The notes: a model not told the origin generated them from the letters alone. A stretch of DNA of 64,000 bases from JAJVID01 sp035714085 (GCA_035714085.1 DASTMP010000180.1:8040-72039); one strand, 5' to 3'; shown: positions 1-9,419, numbered from the stretch's first letter. Program-made: numbers and translations.

Positions 1-67
1 GTATCGTTATCCATATGTTGAAATCCCTAGTTGAGTCTTGGATCGTCGTCGGAAGAGAGCGTTACGG

Positions 68-1411
68 TCACTCTCCGCTGACCATCATTCGATCGATTTT
101 GATTGTCGGCGCGGCCGTGCGGCCGCGGAACCGCAGGTCATTGCCGACCATCTCGACTCCGCGCAGCATTTCGCGGAAATTACCGGCGACGGTGACCTCT
201 TCGACCGGGAAGGCCAGCTTGCCGTCCTCAATCCACCAGCCGGAAGCGCCGCGCGAGAAGTCGCCGGTGACCGCGTTGAAGCCGAAGCCGATCATATCGG
301 TCACGTAGAAACCGTTTTTGACCGAAGCGATAATTTCGTCCGCCGTATAGACTCCGGGAGCGATGAAAAAGTTGCTGAAACCGACCACCGGCGCGCCAGT
401 TAAAGCGCGCATGGCGCTCGCCGTTGAGCGCAGCCCGAGTTTGCGCGCAGTGTATGTGTTGAGCAGATAGTTTTTCAAAACTCCATTCTCTACAACCACC
501 GTTCGCCGCGTCGCCAAGCCCTCGCCGTCGAAGGGGCGCGATCCGACTGCGCCGCGCATCCCCCCGTCGTCAATGACTGTCAGCGCAGGCGCGGCGACCG
601 TTTCGCCGAGGCGACCCACCAGAAAAGACGCGCGTCGAAAGATCGAATAGCCGTCAACCGCCACGAAAAAGTCGCCAAGCAATTCCTCCGCCGCGCTCGA
701 TTCAAAGACTATCGGCGCCTCCTGAGTCATGACTTTGCGGGCGTTGAGCTTTCGCAAAGCCCGCCTCGCGGCTTCCCGTCCCAGAGCCTCAGGCGAATCG
801 AGCGACGCGAGCGCGCGTTGCCGATCTCCCCATGCCGCGACCTGCATCTGACCGCCTTCTTTCGCGATTGGCGCGACCGTCAAGGCGCAGGTCGTGCCCC
901 GGTATTCGCCCGCGAATCTTGCGCTGGTGACCAGGATCGTTTTGCTCTCGGTTGTCGAACAGGCCGAGCCTTCCGAATTCGCGATTCGCGGGTCAGCGCC
1001 GCGCGCGGCCTCTTCGGCGGAGCGAGCCATTTCGATTTTGCGCTCGGTCGTCAATTCGCTTACGCCCGGGTCGTACAAGCCGAGGTCGGCGATTTCGAGC
1101 GCAAGTTCGTCGCCGTAGGGGAGCGCCGCGGCTTCGTCTACAGAAGTCAGCTTCGCCATCTCTACAGCGGAAGAGATCATTTCATTAATCGCCTGGGGGC
1201 TGACGTCGGAGGTGGAGCTTGACGCCTGGCGGTTATGGAAAAGCACGCGCAACCCTATGCCGCGAGAGGCCGCTTCCTGCAGCTTCTCAACCTCGCCGAG
1301 CCGGACCTCGACGTGGAACTCCGTAGACTCGACGCCGACGGCTTCGACTTCGGTCGCTCCGTGCTTGACGGCCTGATTGACGATGTCGGAAAGCAGCTCT
1401 GTTGTAATCAC
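68..1411 (-). CDS. tldE: TldE/PmbA-like metallopeptidase-family protein
   Basis: About 447 residues. TldE (PmbA) is the partner of TldD; the heterodimer degrades unfolded short peptides in the cytoplasm and matures some peptides. The C-terminal half carries the family pattern GFGFNAVTGDFSRGASGWW followed by an IEDGK stretch, and there is no HExxxH metal site, as expected for the TldE subunit. The GTG start at 1411 overlaps the tldD stop as GTGA, with GGAGG 7 bases upstream, so the two are translationally coupled. A longer reading with 28 extra residues would run into tldD and lacks support. Family assignment is firm; the peptide substrate here is unknown. Confidence 0.9.
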   Translation of the reverse strand: MITTELLSDIVNQAVKHGATEVEAVGVESTEFHVEVRLGEVEKLQEAASRGIGLRVLFHNRQASSSTSDVSPQAINEMISSAVEMAKLTSVDEAAALPYGDELALEIADLGLYDPGVSELTTERKIEMARSAEEAARGADPRIANSEGSACSTTESKTILVTSARFAGEYRGTTCALTVAPIAKEGGQMQVAAWGDRQRALASLDSPEALGREAARRALRKLNARKVMTQEAPIVFESSAAEELLGDFFVAVDGYSIFRRASFLVGRLGETVAAPALTVIDDGGMRGAVGSRPFDGEGLATRRTVVVENGVLKNYLLNTYTARKLGLRSTASAMRALTGAPVVGFSNFFIAPGVYTADEIIASVKNGFYVTDMIGFGFNAVTGDFSRGASGWWIEDGKLAFPVEEVTVAGNFREMLRGVEMVGNDLRFRGRTAAPTIKIDRMMVSGE

Positions 1412-2835
1412 TTCGTGCCTCCGACGGTCATCTCCGAAATTTTGATCGTCGGCAAGCCAACGCAGACCGGGACGGATTGCCCGTCTTTGCCGCAAGTGCC
1501 CACGCCCTCATCCAGCGCGAGGTCGTTGGCCACCGCCGTAACTTTCGTCAAGGCGTCAGGGCCGTTGCCGATGAGGGTGGCGCCTTTGACCGGAGCAGTG
1601 ACCTTGCCGTCTTCGATCAGGTAGGCCTCGGTCGCGCTGAAAACGAATTTGCCGTTGGTGATGTCGACCTGGCCGCCGCCGAATTGCACGGCGTATAGAC
1701 CGCGTTTGACCGAACGAATTATATCGTCGGAAGCGCTCGCGCCGTTGAGCAGGTAAGTGTTGGTCATTCGGGGCATGGGCATGTGGCGGTAGCTCTCGCG
1801 CCGCCCGTTGCCAGTCAAGCTCGCCCTGGTCAGCCGCGAACTCAGCTTGTCCTGCAAATAGCCTCGCAAGACGCCGTTTTCGATCAGCACGGTCTGCGAA
1901 GTCGGATTGCCTTCGTCGTCTATATTGAGCGAGCCGCGACGGTTCGGAATCACGCCGTCGTCCACCACGGTGCAGAGTTCGCTCGCGACCTTTTGACCGA
2001 TCAGGCCGGAAAAGGCCGACATGCCTTTGCGGTTGAAATCGGCTTCGAGACCGTGCCCGACCGCTTCGTGCAGCAGCACGCCGGGCCACCCCGGTCCCAG
2101 CACGACCTCCATCGAACCTGCGGGCGCATCCTGCGCTTCCAATTGAACAATCGCCTGGCGCGCGGCCTCGTCGGCGTAATGATCGAGCAGTTGGTCGCTG
2201 AAGAAATCCATCCCGACGCGCCCGCCCCCACCTGAAACGCCGGATTGCAAGTTGCCGTCGTCATCGGCGATGCACATCACGCGCATTCGCGCCAGCGGCT
2301 GCGTGTCGCCGATCAACTTGCCTTCGGAAGTAGCGATCAGAACGACCTTGAATTCGTCCGCGAGGCTCACCTGCGACTCGCGGATTCGCCGGTCGAACGC
2401 GCGCGACTTCCGGTCAATTCGATTGAGCAGTTCGATCTTGCCGGGCAGCGGCTCGTCGTCGATTAATTGCGCAACGGGATAAAGATCATGCGGGGAACGG
2501 CTCGATGAAACGTTGACCGGGCCGACGCCGGACCTGCTCTGCGCGATGTGCGCCGCGGTCAGGGCGGCCTTGCGTATCGCGGCGACGTCAATCTCGTCGC
2601 AGTAAGCGTAGCCCGTCTTTTCGCCTGAAATCACCCGCACGCCGACGCCTTGCCGCGCCGCGCGATTGGCCGATTTGACGATCTGTTCTTCAAGGTTCAG
2701 TGAGTTGAGCGTCGTGTATTCAAAGTACAGGTCAGCGTAATCGCCCCCCCGCGACAACGCGACGCCGAGCAAGGATTCGATGTCTGAAATGGAGATGTTG
2801 AATTTCCCGGTAAAAAACTTGATCGGTTCGATCAT
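1408..2835 (-). CDS. tldD: TldD metallopeptidase
   Basis: About 475 residues. Catalytic subunit of the TldD/TldE protease. The zinc-binding motif HEAVGHGLEADF (HExxxH type) lies near residue 252 and is followed by the conserved NRKGMSAFSG segment; the C-terminus has the ATEAYLIEDGKVTAPVKGA pattern. Start taken at the ATG of MIEPIKFF, with GAAGG about 8 bases upstream; an in-frame extension of 11 residues overlaps the end of the upstream methyltransferase gene and is less likely. The downstream partner tldE overlaps it by 4 bases. Function inferred from strong family resemblance. Confidence 0.92.
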   Translation of the reverse strand: MIEPIKFFTGKFNISISDIESLLGVALSRGGDYADLYFEYTTLNSLNLEEQIVKSANRAARQGVGVRVISGEKTGYAYCDEIDVAAIRKAALTAAHIAQSRSGVGPVNVSSSRSPHDLYPVAQLIDDEPLPGKIELLNRIDRKSRAFDRRIRESQVSLADEFKVVLIATSEGKLIGDTQPLARMRVMCIADDDGNLQSGVSGGGGRVGMDFFSDQLLDHYADEAARQAIVQLEAQDAPAGSMEVVLGPGWPGVLLHEAVGHGLEADFNRKGMSAFSGLIGQKVASELCTVVDDGVIPNRRGSLNIDDEGNPTSQTVLIENGVLRGYLQDKLSSRLTRASLTGNGRRESYRHMPMPRMTNTYLLNGASASDDIIRSVKRGLYAVQFGGGQVDITNGKFVFSATEAYLIEDGKVTAPVKGATLIGNGPDALTKVTAVANDLALDEGVGTCGKDGQSVPVCVGLPTIKISEMTVGGTK

Positions 2836-2851
2836 AACTGTGCCTTCGCTT

Positions 2852-3619
2852 TCACATTCGTTCGCCAAGATGCAACGCGGCGACGCCGCCGGTCAAATTA
2901 TGGTAACGCACGTTCGCATACCCGATTTCACGCATCATCTCGGCCAACCTCTTCTGGTCGGGAAACGCGCGCGTCGACGCGGGCAGATAGCGATACGCGC
3001 CGTCGGAGCCTGAAAAAAGAGAACCAATGTGGGGAAGAATGTTATGAAAGTAAAACTCAAAAGCCTGGCGGAAGACCGGGATCACGGGGCGCGAAAATTC
3101 CAGCGCCGCCGCGCGTCCGCCCGGTTTGAGCACGCGCAAAATCTCCGCCAACCCACCTTCGACGTGTTCCAGGTTTCGCAAACCGAAAGCGATGGTCACG
3201 ACGTCGAAACTGTGATCGGCGAAAGGCAGTCGCAACGCGTCCCCCTCGGCGAGGAAGGCGCGCCGGACATGTTTGGTCTTGATCTTATCATTTCCGATGA
3301 CGAGCATCGGGTGGCAAAAGTCGCAGCCGACGACGCGCGCGTATTTTTCCAGTTCGAGCGTCAGATTGGCGGCGCCGCAGCACAAATCGAGCGCAATCGC
3401 GTCCGGACGCGAGAGCGCGTCCTTCAGCTTTTTAACCGTAAAGCGCCGCCAGAGCCTGTCGACATTGATCGAGAGCAAGTGGTTGAGCCTGTCGTAACTG
3501 GGCGCGATCTCGGCGAACATAGCGCGCACCGCCCGGGCTTTGCCGGGCGCGTTCAACTCTGGGCTGGGCGTTGCGACGCGCGATGTCTCGATCTCGATTT
3601 GTTCAACAGGTAAGGGCAT
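2852..3619 (-). CDS. menG: UbiE/MenG quinone methyltransferase
   Basis: 255 residues. SAM-dependent C-methyltransferase of the UbiE/COQ5 family, converting demethylmenaquinone to menaquinone (or the ubiquinone equivalent) in the cytoplasm. Motif I is LDLCCGAANLTLEL near residue 77, with the family signatures YDRLNHLLSINVDRLWRR near the N-terminus and FDVVTIAFGLRN followed by LKPGGRAAALEFSRP. Acidobacteria generally use menaquinone, so the menG role is preferred, but sequence alone cannot separate it from ubiE. It ends 16 bases before tldD on the same strand. No clear Shine-Dalgarno is seen before the ATG at 3619. Confidence 0.88.
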   Translation of the reverse strand: MPLPVEQIEIETSRVATPSPELNAPGKARAVRAMFAEIAPSYDRLNHLLSINVDRLWRRFTVKKLKDALSRPDAIALDLCCGAANLTLELEKYARVVGCDFCHPMLVIGNDKIKTKHVRRAFLAEGDALRLPFADHSFDVVTIAFGLRNLEHVEGGLAEILRVLKPGGRAAALEFSRPVIPVFRQAFEFYFHNILPHIGSLFSGSDGAYRYLPASTRAFPDQKRLAEMMREIGYANVRYHNLTGGVAALHLGERM

Positions 3620-3714
3620 ACGTGGACTTCATATCTCAGATCTCAAATTGGATGCATGCTGACTCACATCTCGCTCATTCTTTTCGGGCGCCGAAAATGA
3701 TCGGACCGCGAGCG

Positions 3715-5118
3715 TTACGGATTCGATTTGAAATTTTCGTTGACCCGTCCAAGCGCCACGACGGTTATCGCATTGGCGTCGAAGAGGCGCTTTGCAATGC
3801 GCTGCACGTCGGCGGCGGTGATCTTTTCAATGGACTCTTTGACGGTCAGCGGATAATTTTTCGGCGACCTGAAGATCTCAATTTCGCGCAGGTAGTCTTC
3901 GACCGAACGCGCGGCATGCTCTTCCGCCAGGCCCGATTTCGCGGCCGCAAGCTCTTCGGATGAAACAGCGGTCGTGACGAGCGACGCAAAACTCTCGGTC
4001 GCTTTCCGTGAGAACGCGGACGCCTGGTCGGCGGGAATTGTCGCCGAGAAGTAGAACGGTCCCGACAAGAGGCGGCGCGGCGACTGGGCCGTGAAACTTC
4101 CTCCGATTGATTCAGCTTCGCGTTTCAGCCTCGCGTTCAAAATCCTGGCCAGCGCTTCGGCGCCGAGAAAATCCGGGTCGGCGCTTCTGAATCCGATCAT
4201 CCCTCCGCGCAATTCGACGTTTGGCGCGTCGGGAACCTCGACTTTGACCAATTTCAAATTGACGATCTGCGCCGGCTGCCGGAAGGTGGCCGGGATGATC
4301 TGGCCCTTTGCCCATCCGCCGAAGAAGGCTTTAAACGGCCTCATTGCCCGGTCGTGCGTGATGTTTCCGACCACGATGATCGAAACGTTGTTCGCAATGT
4401 AAAAGCGTTTGAGAAAATCATAGACGTCGGCTTGCTTAATTCCAGACACGGAGCCTTCGCCGCCGTCTACGTGATGGCCGTAAGGATGATCGCCGTAGAC
4501 TGCATTGAAGAAGGCTTCGTCGGCATGTTCAGCCTGAGTCGGCTTGATAGATTTTACTTTCTCCAGTAGCTCCTGATGCGCGCGTTTGAAGGCGTCAGGC
4601 CGGACGTTTTCGACGACCAGCAGGCGCGCCAGAATTTCAAAGACGGCGTCGAAATTGCTCGCCGGAGTTTCGATGTGAAACCATGTCGTATCCCAGTTCA
4701 ATCCCCAATCGATCTTCGCCTGCAGCGATTCGATTTCTTCTTTCAACTGCGGATTGACGGCGAGCAGCGTCTCCTGGGTGAGGGCCGCCAGTCCGGTTTT
4801 ACCCGCTAGATCAAACATAGCGCCGGCTCGAATAATCAGGTCGCATTTCACATTCGCGTCACTGGCGCGTTCGAGCGTAATGATCTGCAACCCGTTGAGC
4901 AAGTTGTCGCGGCGAACGTTGCTGTAAGGCGTCGGCGGAATGACCGCGGGGACAGGAGGATTCTTATCCTTGTCCTTATCCTTATCCTTGTCCTTGTCTT
5001 TTTTTTGCTGCGCGTCATTTTTGTCGCTGTCTTTCTTTTGCGGGACGGCGAGCGGGGCCAGAACGCCGATCAACAGAAGACTGCAAGAGACGAGTGAGAG
5101 TGGTTTCGAGAATCGCAT
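3715..5118 (-). CDS. M16 peptidase-like protein, catalytic motif absent, exported
   Basis: 467 residues with a signal peptide (LVSCSLLLIGVLAPLAV) followed by a lysine/aspartate repeat (KDKDKDKDKDK, residues ~41-52). The body has two M16 (insulinase/pitrilysin) domains: NGLQIITLERASDANVKCDL, then the C-terminal R/Y-type domain. Where active M16 enzymes have HxxEH, this protein reads GLAALTQETLL, so the zinc site is missing; it resembles the non-catalytic partner found beside active M16 subunits. No active partner is encoded in the window. Expected location is periplasm or cell surface. Coding-region repeat: a degenerate 6-base unit around 4964-5000. Confidence 0.85.
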   Translation of the reverse strand: MRFSKPLSLVSCSLLLIGVLAPLAVPQKKDSDKNDAQQKKDKDKDKDKDKDKNPPVPAVIPPTPYSNVRRDNLLNGLQIITLERASDANVKCDLIIRAGAMFDLAGKTGLAALTQETLLAVNPQLKEEIESLQAKIDWGLNWDTTWFHIETPASNFDAVFEILARLLVVENVRPDAFKRAHQELLEKVKSIKPTQAEHADEAFFNAVYGDHPYGHHVDGGEGSVSGIKQADVYDFLKRFYIANNVSIIVVGNITHDRAMRPFKAFFGGWAKGQIIPATFRQPAQIVNLKLVKVEVPDAPNVELRGGMIGFRSADPDFLGAEALARILNARLKREAESIGGSFTAQSPRRLLSGPFYFSATIPADQASAFSRKATESFASLVTTAVSSEELAAAKSGLAEEHAARSVEDYLREIEIFRSPKNYPLTVKESIEKITAADVQRIAKRLFDANAITVVALGRVNENFKSNP

Positions 5119-5199
5119 AATCGTGATTTCCTGGGAGTGAAATTGGAACAGAAAGTGTATCCGCGCGTCGAATGACCGTCAACCAATCAGATTAGCCAC

Positions 5200-5303
5200 A
5201 AAGAAGGAGGGAGCGACGGAGCGAATGGGAGAAGAGCGCCGCTTTCTGTCCCATTCTCCTTGTCGCCTCGTCGCCCCGTCGCCTTGTCGCCTGCCTCACT
5301 GCC
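5200..5303. repeat. Degenerate tandem-octamer element
   Basis: A purine-rich stretch (5200-5237) is followed by four copies of an 8-base unit (CTTGTCGC-like) at 5262-5297. A perfect 8-base inverted repeat GAATGGGA/TCCCATTC sits in between. It looks like a decayed copy of the intergenic palindromes seen elsewhere in the window. It ends at the stop codon of the permease gene whose C-terminal residues it touches. Confidence 0.5.
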
Positions 5304-6123
5304 GTTTCTGCTTCGGATCGAGCCATTCTCGCAGGCCGTCGCCGACGAAGTTGAAAGCCATTACCGTGAGCATCACCGCGAGTCCGGGAAAGATGAGCAG
5401 GTGCGGCGCGACGCGCAAGAAACTGCGCGCGTCGTTGAGCATCACTCCCCAACTCGGGGCGGGAGGCGGCACGCCGAGTCCCAGAAAACTCAAGCTCGCT
5501 TCCGCGAGGACGGCGCCAGCCATCCCCAAGCTCGCCTGCACGATCATCGGCTGGATCGCGTTAGGTAGAATATGGAGAACGATGACCCTGAGATCGCTTG
5601 CGCCCAGCGCTCGCGCCGCCGTGGCGAAATCGAGTTCGCGTACTTTTAGCGCCTGCCCACGCATCAGTCGCGCGTATCCCACCCAGCCGATCACCGATAG
5701 CGCGAGGATCAGGTTGTTCAGACTAGGGCCGAGAAACGCGACCATCGCGATGGCCAGCAGAATGCTCGGGAAGGGAAGAAAAACGTTGAACAGAAAACCG
5801 GAGAGGAAGCGATCCACCCATCCGCCGTAATAGCCAGATATCGCGCCGATGATCGTTCCGATGACAGTCGAGATCAAGACCACCGACACCCCGACCCGCA
5901 TCGAAATCCGCGCGCCATAAATCACCCGCGACAGGACGTCGCGTCCCAGATCATCGCGCCCGAAGAAGTATTCGCGTGTGGGCTTCAGCCGCTCTTCGGT
6001 CGGCAGGCCGCTCTCGAGCCGGGTTTGCTCGCGCGGATCGAAAGGCGCGAGCAATGGGGCAAAGACCGCGACGAAGAGGAAGACGGAAATGATGACCAAG
6101 CCGACTTTACCTAGACGATTCAT
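5296..6123 (-). CDS. ABC transporter permease, DppC/OppC family
   Basis: 275 residues. Second inner-membrane permease of a peptide/nickel-type ABC importer. It has the OppC-type N-terminal segment with a first membrane helix, the FFGRDDLGRDVLSRVIYGAR signature, about five further helices and the EAA-loop region ASLSFLGLGVPPPAPSWG. It starts 4 bases after the dppB-like gene, so the two are co-transcribed. No solute-binding protein or ATPase gene is present in the window, so the substrate cannot be named; dipeptides, oligopeptides or nickel are typical for the family. Confidence 0.88.
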   Translation of the reverse strand: MNRLGKVGLVIISVFLFVAVFAPLLAPFDPREQTRLESGLPTEERLKPTREYFFGRDDLGRDVLSRVIYGARISMRVGVSVVLISTVIGTIIGAISGYYGGWVDRFLSGFLFNVFLPFPSILLAIAMVAFLGPSLNNLILALSVIGWVGYARLMRGQALKVRELDFATAARALGASDLRVIVLHILPNAIQPMIVQASLGMAGAVLAEASLSFLGLGVPPPAPSWGVMLNDARSFLRVAPHLLIFPGLAVMLTVMAFNFVGDGLREWLDPKQKRQ

Positions 6124-6127
6124 ATAA

Positions 6128-7060
6128 CTATTCGACCTTGATTCTGGGATCGAGCAGCCGATATGCGAAATCCGTAAGAAAATTGGCTACGATGTATGTG
6201 ATCGCGATCATCAGGATGCAGCCTTGAACCATCGGATAATCGCGCGAATTGATGGCTTCAACTGTCAAACGCCCGATGCCCGGCCAACTGAAGATTACTT
6301 CGGTGATAATGGCGCCGGCCAGCAGCACGCCGAATTGCAATCCGATTACCGTGACAACCGGGATCAACCCGTTTTTCATGACGTGCTTATAAATCACCTG
6401 TCGCTCGTTCAACCCCTTCGCGCGAGCTGTCCTCACGTAATCTTCGCCCAACTCCTCGATCACACTCGAACGTACCATGCGGGTCAGGAACGCCGCCAGC
6501 GGCGCCCCCATCGTGATCGCGGGCAGGATCAGGTACTCCGGTCCGAATCGGCCCGAAACAGGCAAGAGATTGAGCTTGATAGCGAACAGGTAAATCATCA
6601 ACGGCCCGAGCACGAATCCGGGCGCGCTGATGCCGAGCAACGCCGCGACGGACGCGATGTTGTCCGGCGCTTTGCCCTGGTTCGTGCCCGCCGTAACGCC
6701 GAGCGGGAGGGCGACGAGGATTGCGAAGGCGAGTCCGGCCAGAGCCAGTTCGATCGTCGCCGGATAACGTCCCATGATTTTTTCGAGGACGTGGTCAGAA
6801 GGATTGATCAAACTCACGCCGAGATCGCCTTGCAGAACTCCGCGCCAGTAATTGACGTATTGCCGGGAGAGCGGCTGGTCCATACCGAGCTTATGCTTCA
6901 ACTCATTGACTTGCTGTTCGGTCGCGTTGTCGCCGAGCGCGTTCCGCACTGGATCGCCGGGAACGATATGAATTAACAGAAATACGAGTGTGACTACGGC
7001 CCATACTACTGGCGCCACAAATAACAGGCGCTTCGCCAGGGCGGTGATGACGTTTCGCAT
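6128..7060 (-). CDS. ABC transporter permease, DppB/OppB family
   Basis: About 310 residues. First permease of the same peptide-type ABC importer. The N-terminus has a membrane helix followed by the periplasmic TVRFLL-like region (IHIVPGDPVRNALGDNA), then helices and the EAA-loop sequence YVRTARAKGLNERQVIYKHV, ending with GYRLLDPRIKVE-like residues typical of DppB. The ATG of MRNVITALAKR (7058-7060) is preferred; an extension of 22 residues exists in frame but is atypical. Gene order dppB-dppC is the usual one. The binding protein and ATPases must lie outside the window. Confidence 0.88.
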   Translation of the reverse strand: MRNVITALAKRLLFVAPVVWAVVTLVFLLIHIVPGDPVRNALGDNATEQQVNELKHKLGMDQPLSRQYVNYWRGVLQGDLGVSLINPSDHVLEKIMGRYPATIELALAGLAFAILVALPLGVTAGTNQGKAPDNIASVAALLGISAPGFVLGPLMIYLFAIKLNLLPVSGRFGPEYLILPAITMGAPLAAFLTRMVRSSVIEELGEDYVRTARAKGLNERQVIYKHVMKNGLIPVVTVIGLQFGVLLAGAIITEVIFSWPGIGRLTVEAINSRDYPMVQGCILMIAITYIVANFLTDFAYRLLDPRIKVE

Positions 7061-7424
7061 GCGCTCAATGATACCAGAGAATAGCAAGTAAACCATTGTC
7101 TCCAATTGTTGACGTGGATATCCCAAAATGGCACACTTTGGAGGCCGAACCGGGTAAATATTTCAATCTGCCTTTGAACGTTCTGATTACGCTTTAGAAT
7201 TGCCTTTCGAACACCTAGTAGGCAAATAGATCAGTATCCCTTTGCAAGGGGGTTGATTATCTTTCGTTCCGTCGTTGGATCGTTCACATATCTTAAAGAG
7301 ATTTACAGATTATGGCGCTCCAAAGCAACTTATGGCATTCATGTTGCGTCTGAACGCGCATTACAGAAGGAAAAGATTAAGAAATTTACCGAATCGGACT
7401 TTGAAAAGAGAGGAACGGACGACA
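7061..7424. other. Intergenic region without a recognisable gene
   Basis: This AT-richer stretch separates the divergent permease operon and a small unknown gene. Short open frames exist but lack ribosome-binding sites and show no family features. No strong promoter or hairpin was recognised. Confidence 0.4.
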
Positions 7425-7757
7425 ATGATCAAAAAGACTGGCGATTTAGCTCTGGCGGCGGGAACTGATGAAGTGATCGCCGTAAACAACGCCAAGAGTG
7501 ATGATCTGGCGATTGAAGATAAGGCCATGTCCGTTGAGCATCCCGAGTTACAGGAGAAGGTCAATTCAGTAATTCATGAATGGCTGACCGATATGTGGCT
7601 TTTGACTACCGGTGAGCAGATTAACGCTGACTCTACTCCCCATAAGAAGCATAACGGACGTCCTCTGGCCATTGTTTGCGACGGCCAGATGAAGCTGACG
7701 GAATCAAAACCAAGCACGCTTAACGCCTTACGCGCGGTTGGCATTGAAATGTCATAA
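7425..7757 (+). CDS. Small hypothetical protein (110 residues)
   Basis: Start is the ATG of MIKKTGDLALAAGTDE, with AGAGGA about 10 bases upstream. The product is soluble, without signal peptide or membrane helix, and I do not recognise a family. The middle part has a cluster of aromatic residues (VNSVIHEWLTDMWLLTTGEQ), the end (GQMKLTESKPSTLNALRAVG) is more polar. A good intrinsic terminator begins 33 bases after the stop codon, which supports a real transcription unit. It converges with another small unknown gene on the other strand. Function unknown. Confidence 0.55.
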   Translation: MIKKTGDLALAAGTDEVIAVNNAKSDDLAIEDKAMSVEHPELQEKVNSVIHEWLTDMWLLTTGEQINADSTPHKKHNGRPLAIVCDGQMKLTESKPSTLNALRAVGIEMS

Positions 7758-7790
7758 AGGCCATTGGCAAGAGTTTTTCTGTGGTTTTTA

Positions 7791-7827
7791 GGGATTGACA
7801 GCAATGAGCCTGCTCAATCCCTTTTTT
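7791..7827 (+). terminator. Intrinsic terminator
   Basis: Perfect 8-base-pair stem GGGATTGA/TCAATCCC (7791-7798 with 7814-7821) followed directly by six T. It ends the 110-residue gene and overlaps the end of the convergent gene. Confidence 0.85.
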
Positions 7828-8078
7828 CATCCCTTATTCTTCCGCAATCGGATGATGCGCAACACTTCTCCCGTATGATTCGGGGTCGCCTTGTTGAGCA
7901 CCGTGTGCTGAATCGTGATCAGCAATTGATCATCCCGGCCTCGGAAGCGTCCGGTCAACGGATGATTGCCGGTTTGGACAACCACGCCTTCCCGCACCAT
8001 GCTCCAGAATTGCTTCTGGGTTATCCAGTATTCCTTACCGTCGTTGCATATGATCAGGGCAGTTTTTTTAACATTCAT
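7827..8078 (-). CDS. Small hypothetical protein (83 residues)
   Basis: The likely start is the ATG of MNVKKTALIICNDGKEYW; an in-frame extension of 34 residues is possible. The product is basic, soluble and beta-rich in character, with ITQKQFWSMVREG and a polar NHPLTGRFRGRDDQ loop, ending in a basic RIIRLRKNKG tail. No Shine-Dalgarno is visible. I do not recognise a family. It ends exactly at the T-run of the convergent gene's terminator. Confidence 0.45.
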   Translation of the reverse strand: MNVKKTALIICNDGKEYWITQKQFWSMVREGVVVQTGNHPLTGRFRGRDDQLLITIQHTVLNKATPNHTGEVLRIIRLRKNKG

Positions 8079-8211
8079 ATTTGTCCGACTGTCAGTGAAT
8101 TGGCAATAGCCGCTTGTTTTCAATTCTTTTCGACCAAAGTGATCATGTGGCGTTCCCACGCTAGCGCGGCATTGTGTCACGGCGATAGGCGCTCGGCAAG
8201 AAGATAATCTG

Positions 8212-8305
8212 GTATCGAAGATAGAAGGTTGAGGATAGAGGATCGCCTAAGGCGCGCCGGTCGCGATCTTCGATCCTCAATCCTCAATCCTCGATCTTCG
8301 ACCCT
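8212..8305. repeat. Palindromic tandem-heptamer element (GATCGAG type)
   Basis: The purine-rich arm (ATCGAAGATAGAAGG..., 8212-8243) and the complementary arm made of ATCCTCA/ATCTTCG heptamers (8264-8302) flank a GC-rich loop. The second arm encodes the last residues and stop codon of the minus-strand DAHP synthase gene. Confidence 0.8.
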
Positions 8306-9309
8306 CTGCGCAGCCCAATGTAAGGCTCGATTTCGCGCATCATCGAGGCGAATTCTTCAAACCTCAGCGATTGAGGCCCGTCCGACCATGCTTCTTCAGG
8401 GCGGGGATGGACTTCGGCCATCAAACCATCGGCGCCGACGGCGACTGCAGCCTTTGCCAGTGGACGAACCAGACTGCGTTTACCAGTGGCGTGGCTCGGA
8501 TCGATGATCACGGGAAGGTAAGTCAATTCGTTCAGCAGCGGGACAGCCGCAATGTCCAGAGTGTTGCGTGTGGCTGTTTCGAACGTGCGAATGCCACGCT
8601 CGCATAACATCACGTTCGGATTGCCATGCGTCACGATGTATTCCGCCGAGAGCAGGAATTCTTTGATTGTCGCCGACAATCCGCGCTTCAGCATGACCGG
8701 CCTCGAGACCTCGCCCAGCTTTTTGAGCAGCGCGAAATTTTGCATATTGCGCGCGCCGATCTGCAGTATGTCAGCGTACTCCGCCACCAGTTCGACATCC
8801 TCGGTATCGAGAACCTCGGTAATGACTTTCAATCCTGTGCGTTTGCGGGCTTCGGCCAGGAGCTTCAGCCCTTCTTCGGCGAGTCCCTGGAAATCATAGG
8901 GCGAAGTGCGAGGCTTGTAGGCTCCGCCGCGAAGAATCCTGGCGCCGGAGGCCGCCACGGACTCGGCGGTCGACATCAGTTGTTCGTGACCTTCTACCGA
9001 ACACGGTCCCGCCATTACAACGAAGCCACCGTCGCCGATGACCACGTCTCCAACTCGAATCACGCTCCTTTGCTTCTTAACTTCTTTACTGACAAGTTTA
9101 AAGGGTTGCAGGATCGGAAAGGCGTCTTCGACTCCGTCGGCTGATTTCAGGCTCTCAATGTGCTCTTTTTTGTCGCCAGGCCCTATAGCGGCAATGACGG
9201 TTCTTTCTGTCCCGCGAATTACGTGAGGCGTATATCCGAACTCGCGAATGCGGTCACAGATGTGATTGATCTGGCCCTCTGCGGCTCCCGCTTGCATTGC
9301 TACAATCAT
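8284..9309 (-). CDS. aroF: 3-deoxy-7-phosphoheptulonate synthase (DAHP synthase)
   Basis: 341 residues. First enzyme of the shikimate pathway: condenses phosphoenolpyruvate with erythrose 4-phosphate. It is the type I-beta form: an N-terminal ferredoxin-like regulatory domain (residues ~1-70, TVIAAIGPGDKKEHIESL) precedes the barrel with VVMAGPCSVEGHEQ, GGAYKPRTSPYDFQGL, CERGIRTFE, IDPSHATGKR and MAEVHPRPEEAWSDGPQSL. In relatives such as the Thermotoga enzyme this N-terminal domain confers Phe/Tyr feedback inhibition. SD GGAGG lies 11 bases before the ATG. It follows pheA on the same strand with only a palindromic element between, so the upstream Phe attenuator probably controls it too. Its C-terminus (GSKIED) is encoded by a repeat arm. 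Confidence 0.95.
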   Translation of the reverse strand: MIVAMQAGAAEGQINHICDRIREFGYTPHVIRGTERTVIAAIGPGDKKEHIESLKSADGVEDAFPILQPFKLVSKEVKKQRSVIRVGDVVIGDGGFVVMAGPCSVEGHEQLMSTAESVAASGARILRGGAYKPRTSPYDFQGLAEEGLKLLAEARKRTGLKVITEVLDTEDVELVAEYADILQIGARNMQNFALLKKLGEVSRPVMLKRGLSATIKEFLLSAEYIVTHGNPNVMLCERGIRTFETATRNTLDIAAVPLLNELTYLPVIIDPSHATGKRSLVRPLAKAAVAVGADGLMAEVHPRPEEAWSDGPQSLRFEEFASMMREIEPYIGLRRGSKIED

Positions 9310-9335
9310 TTTTAAAGTTCCTCCGATAATATTGG

Positions 9336-9419
9336 CAATGGGGAATGGGGAATAGGGAATAGGGGAAAAGAAGATACTTGCTTAGCTCCCCATTCCCCAT
9401 TCCCCATTCCCCACTCCCG
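9336..9419. repeat. Palindromic tandem-heptamer element (GGGGAAT type)
   Basis: GGGGAAT/AGGGAAT heptamers (9338-9366) face CCCCATT heptamers (9388-9418) across a short loop. It lies between pheA and aroF and supplies the last residues and stop of pheA. Confidence 0.85.

Noticed and set aside
7253..7468. Additional 71-residue open frame
   Set aside because: It has no SD and overlaps the better-supported 110-residue gene in another frame.
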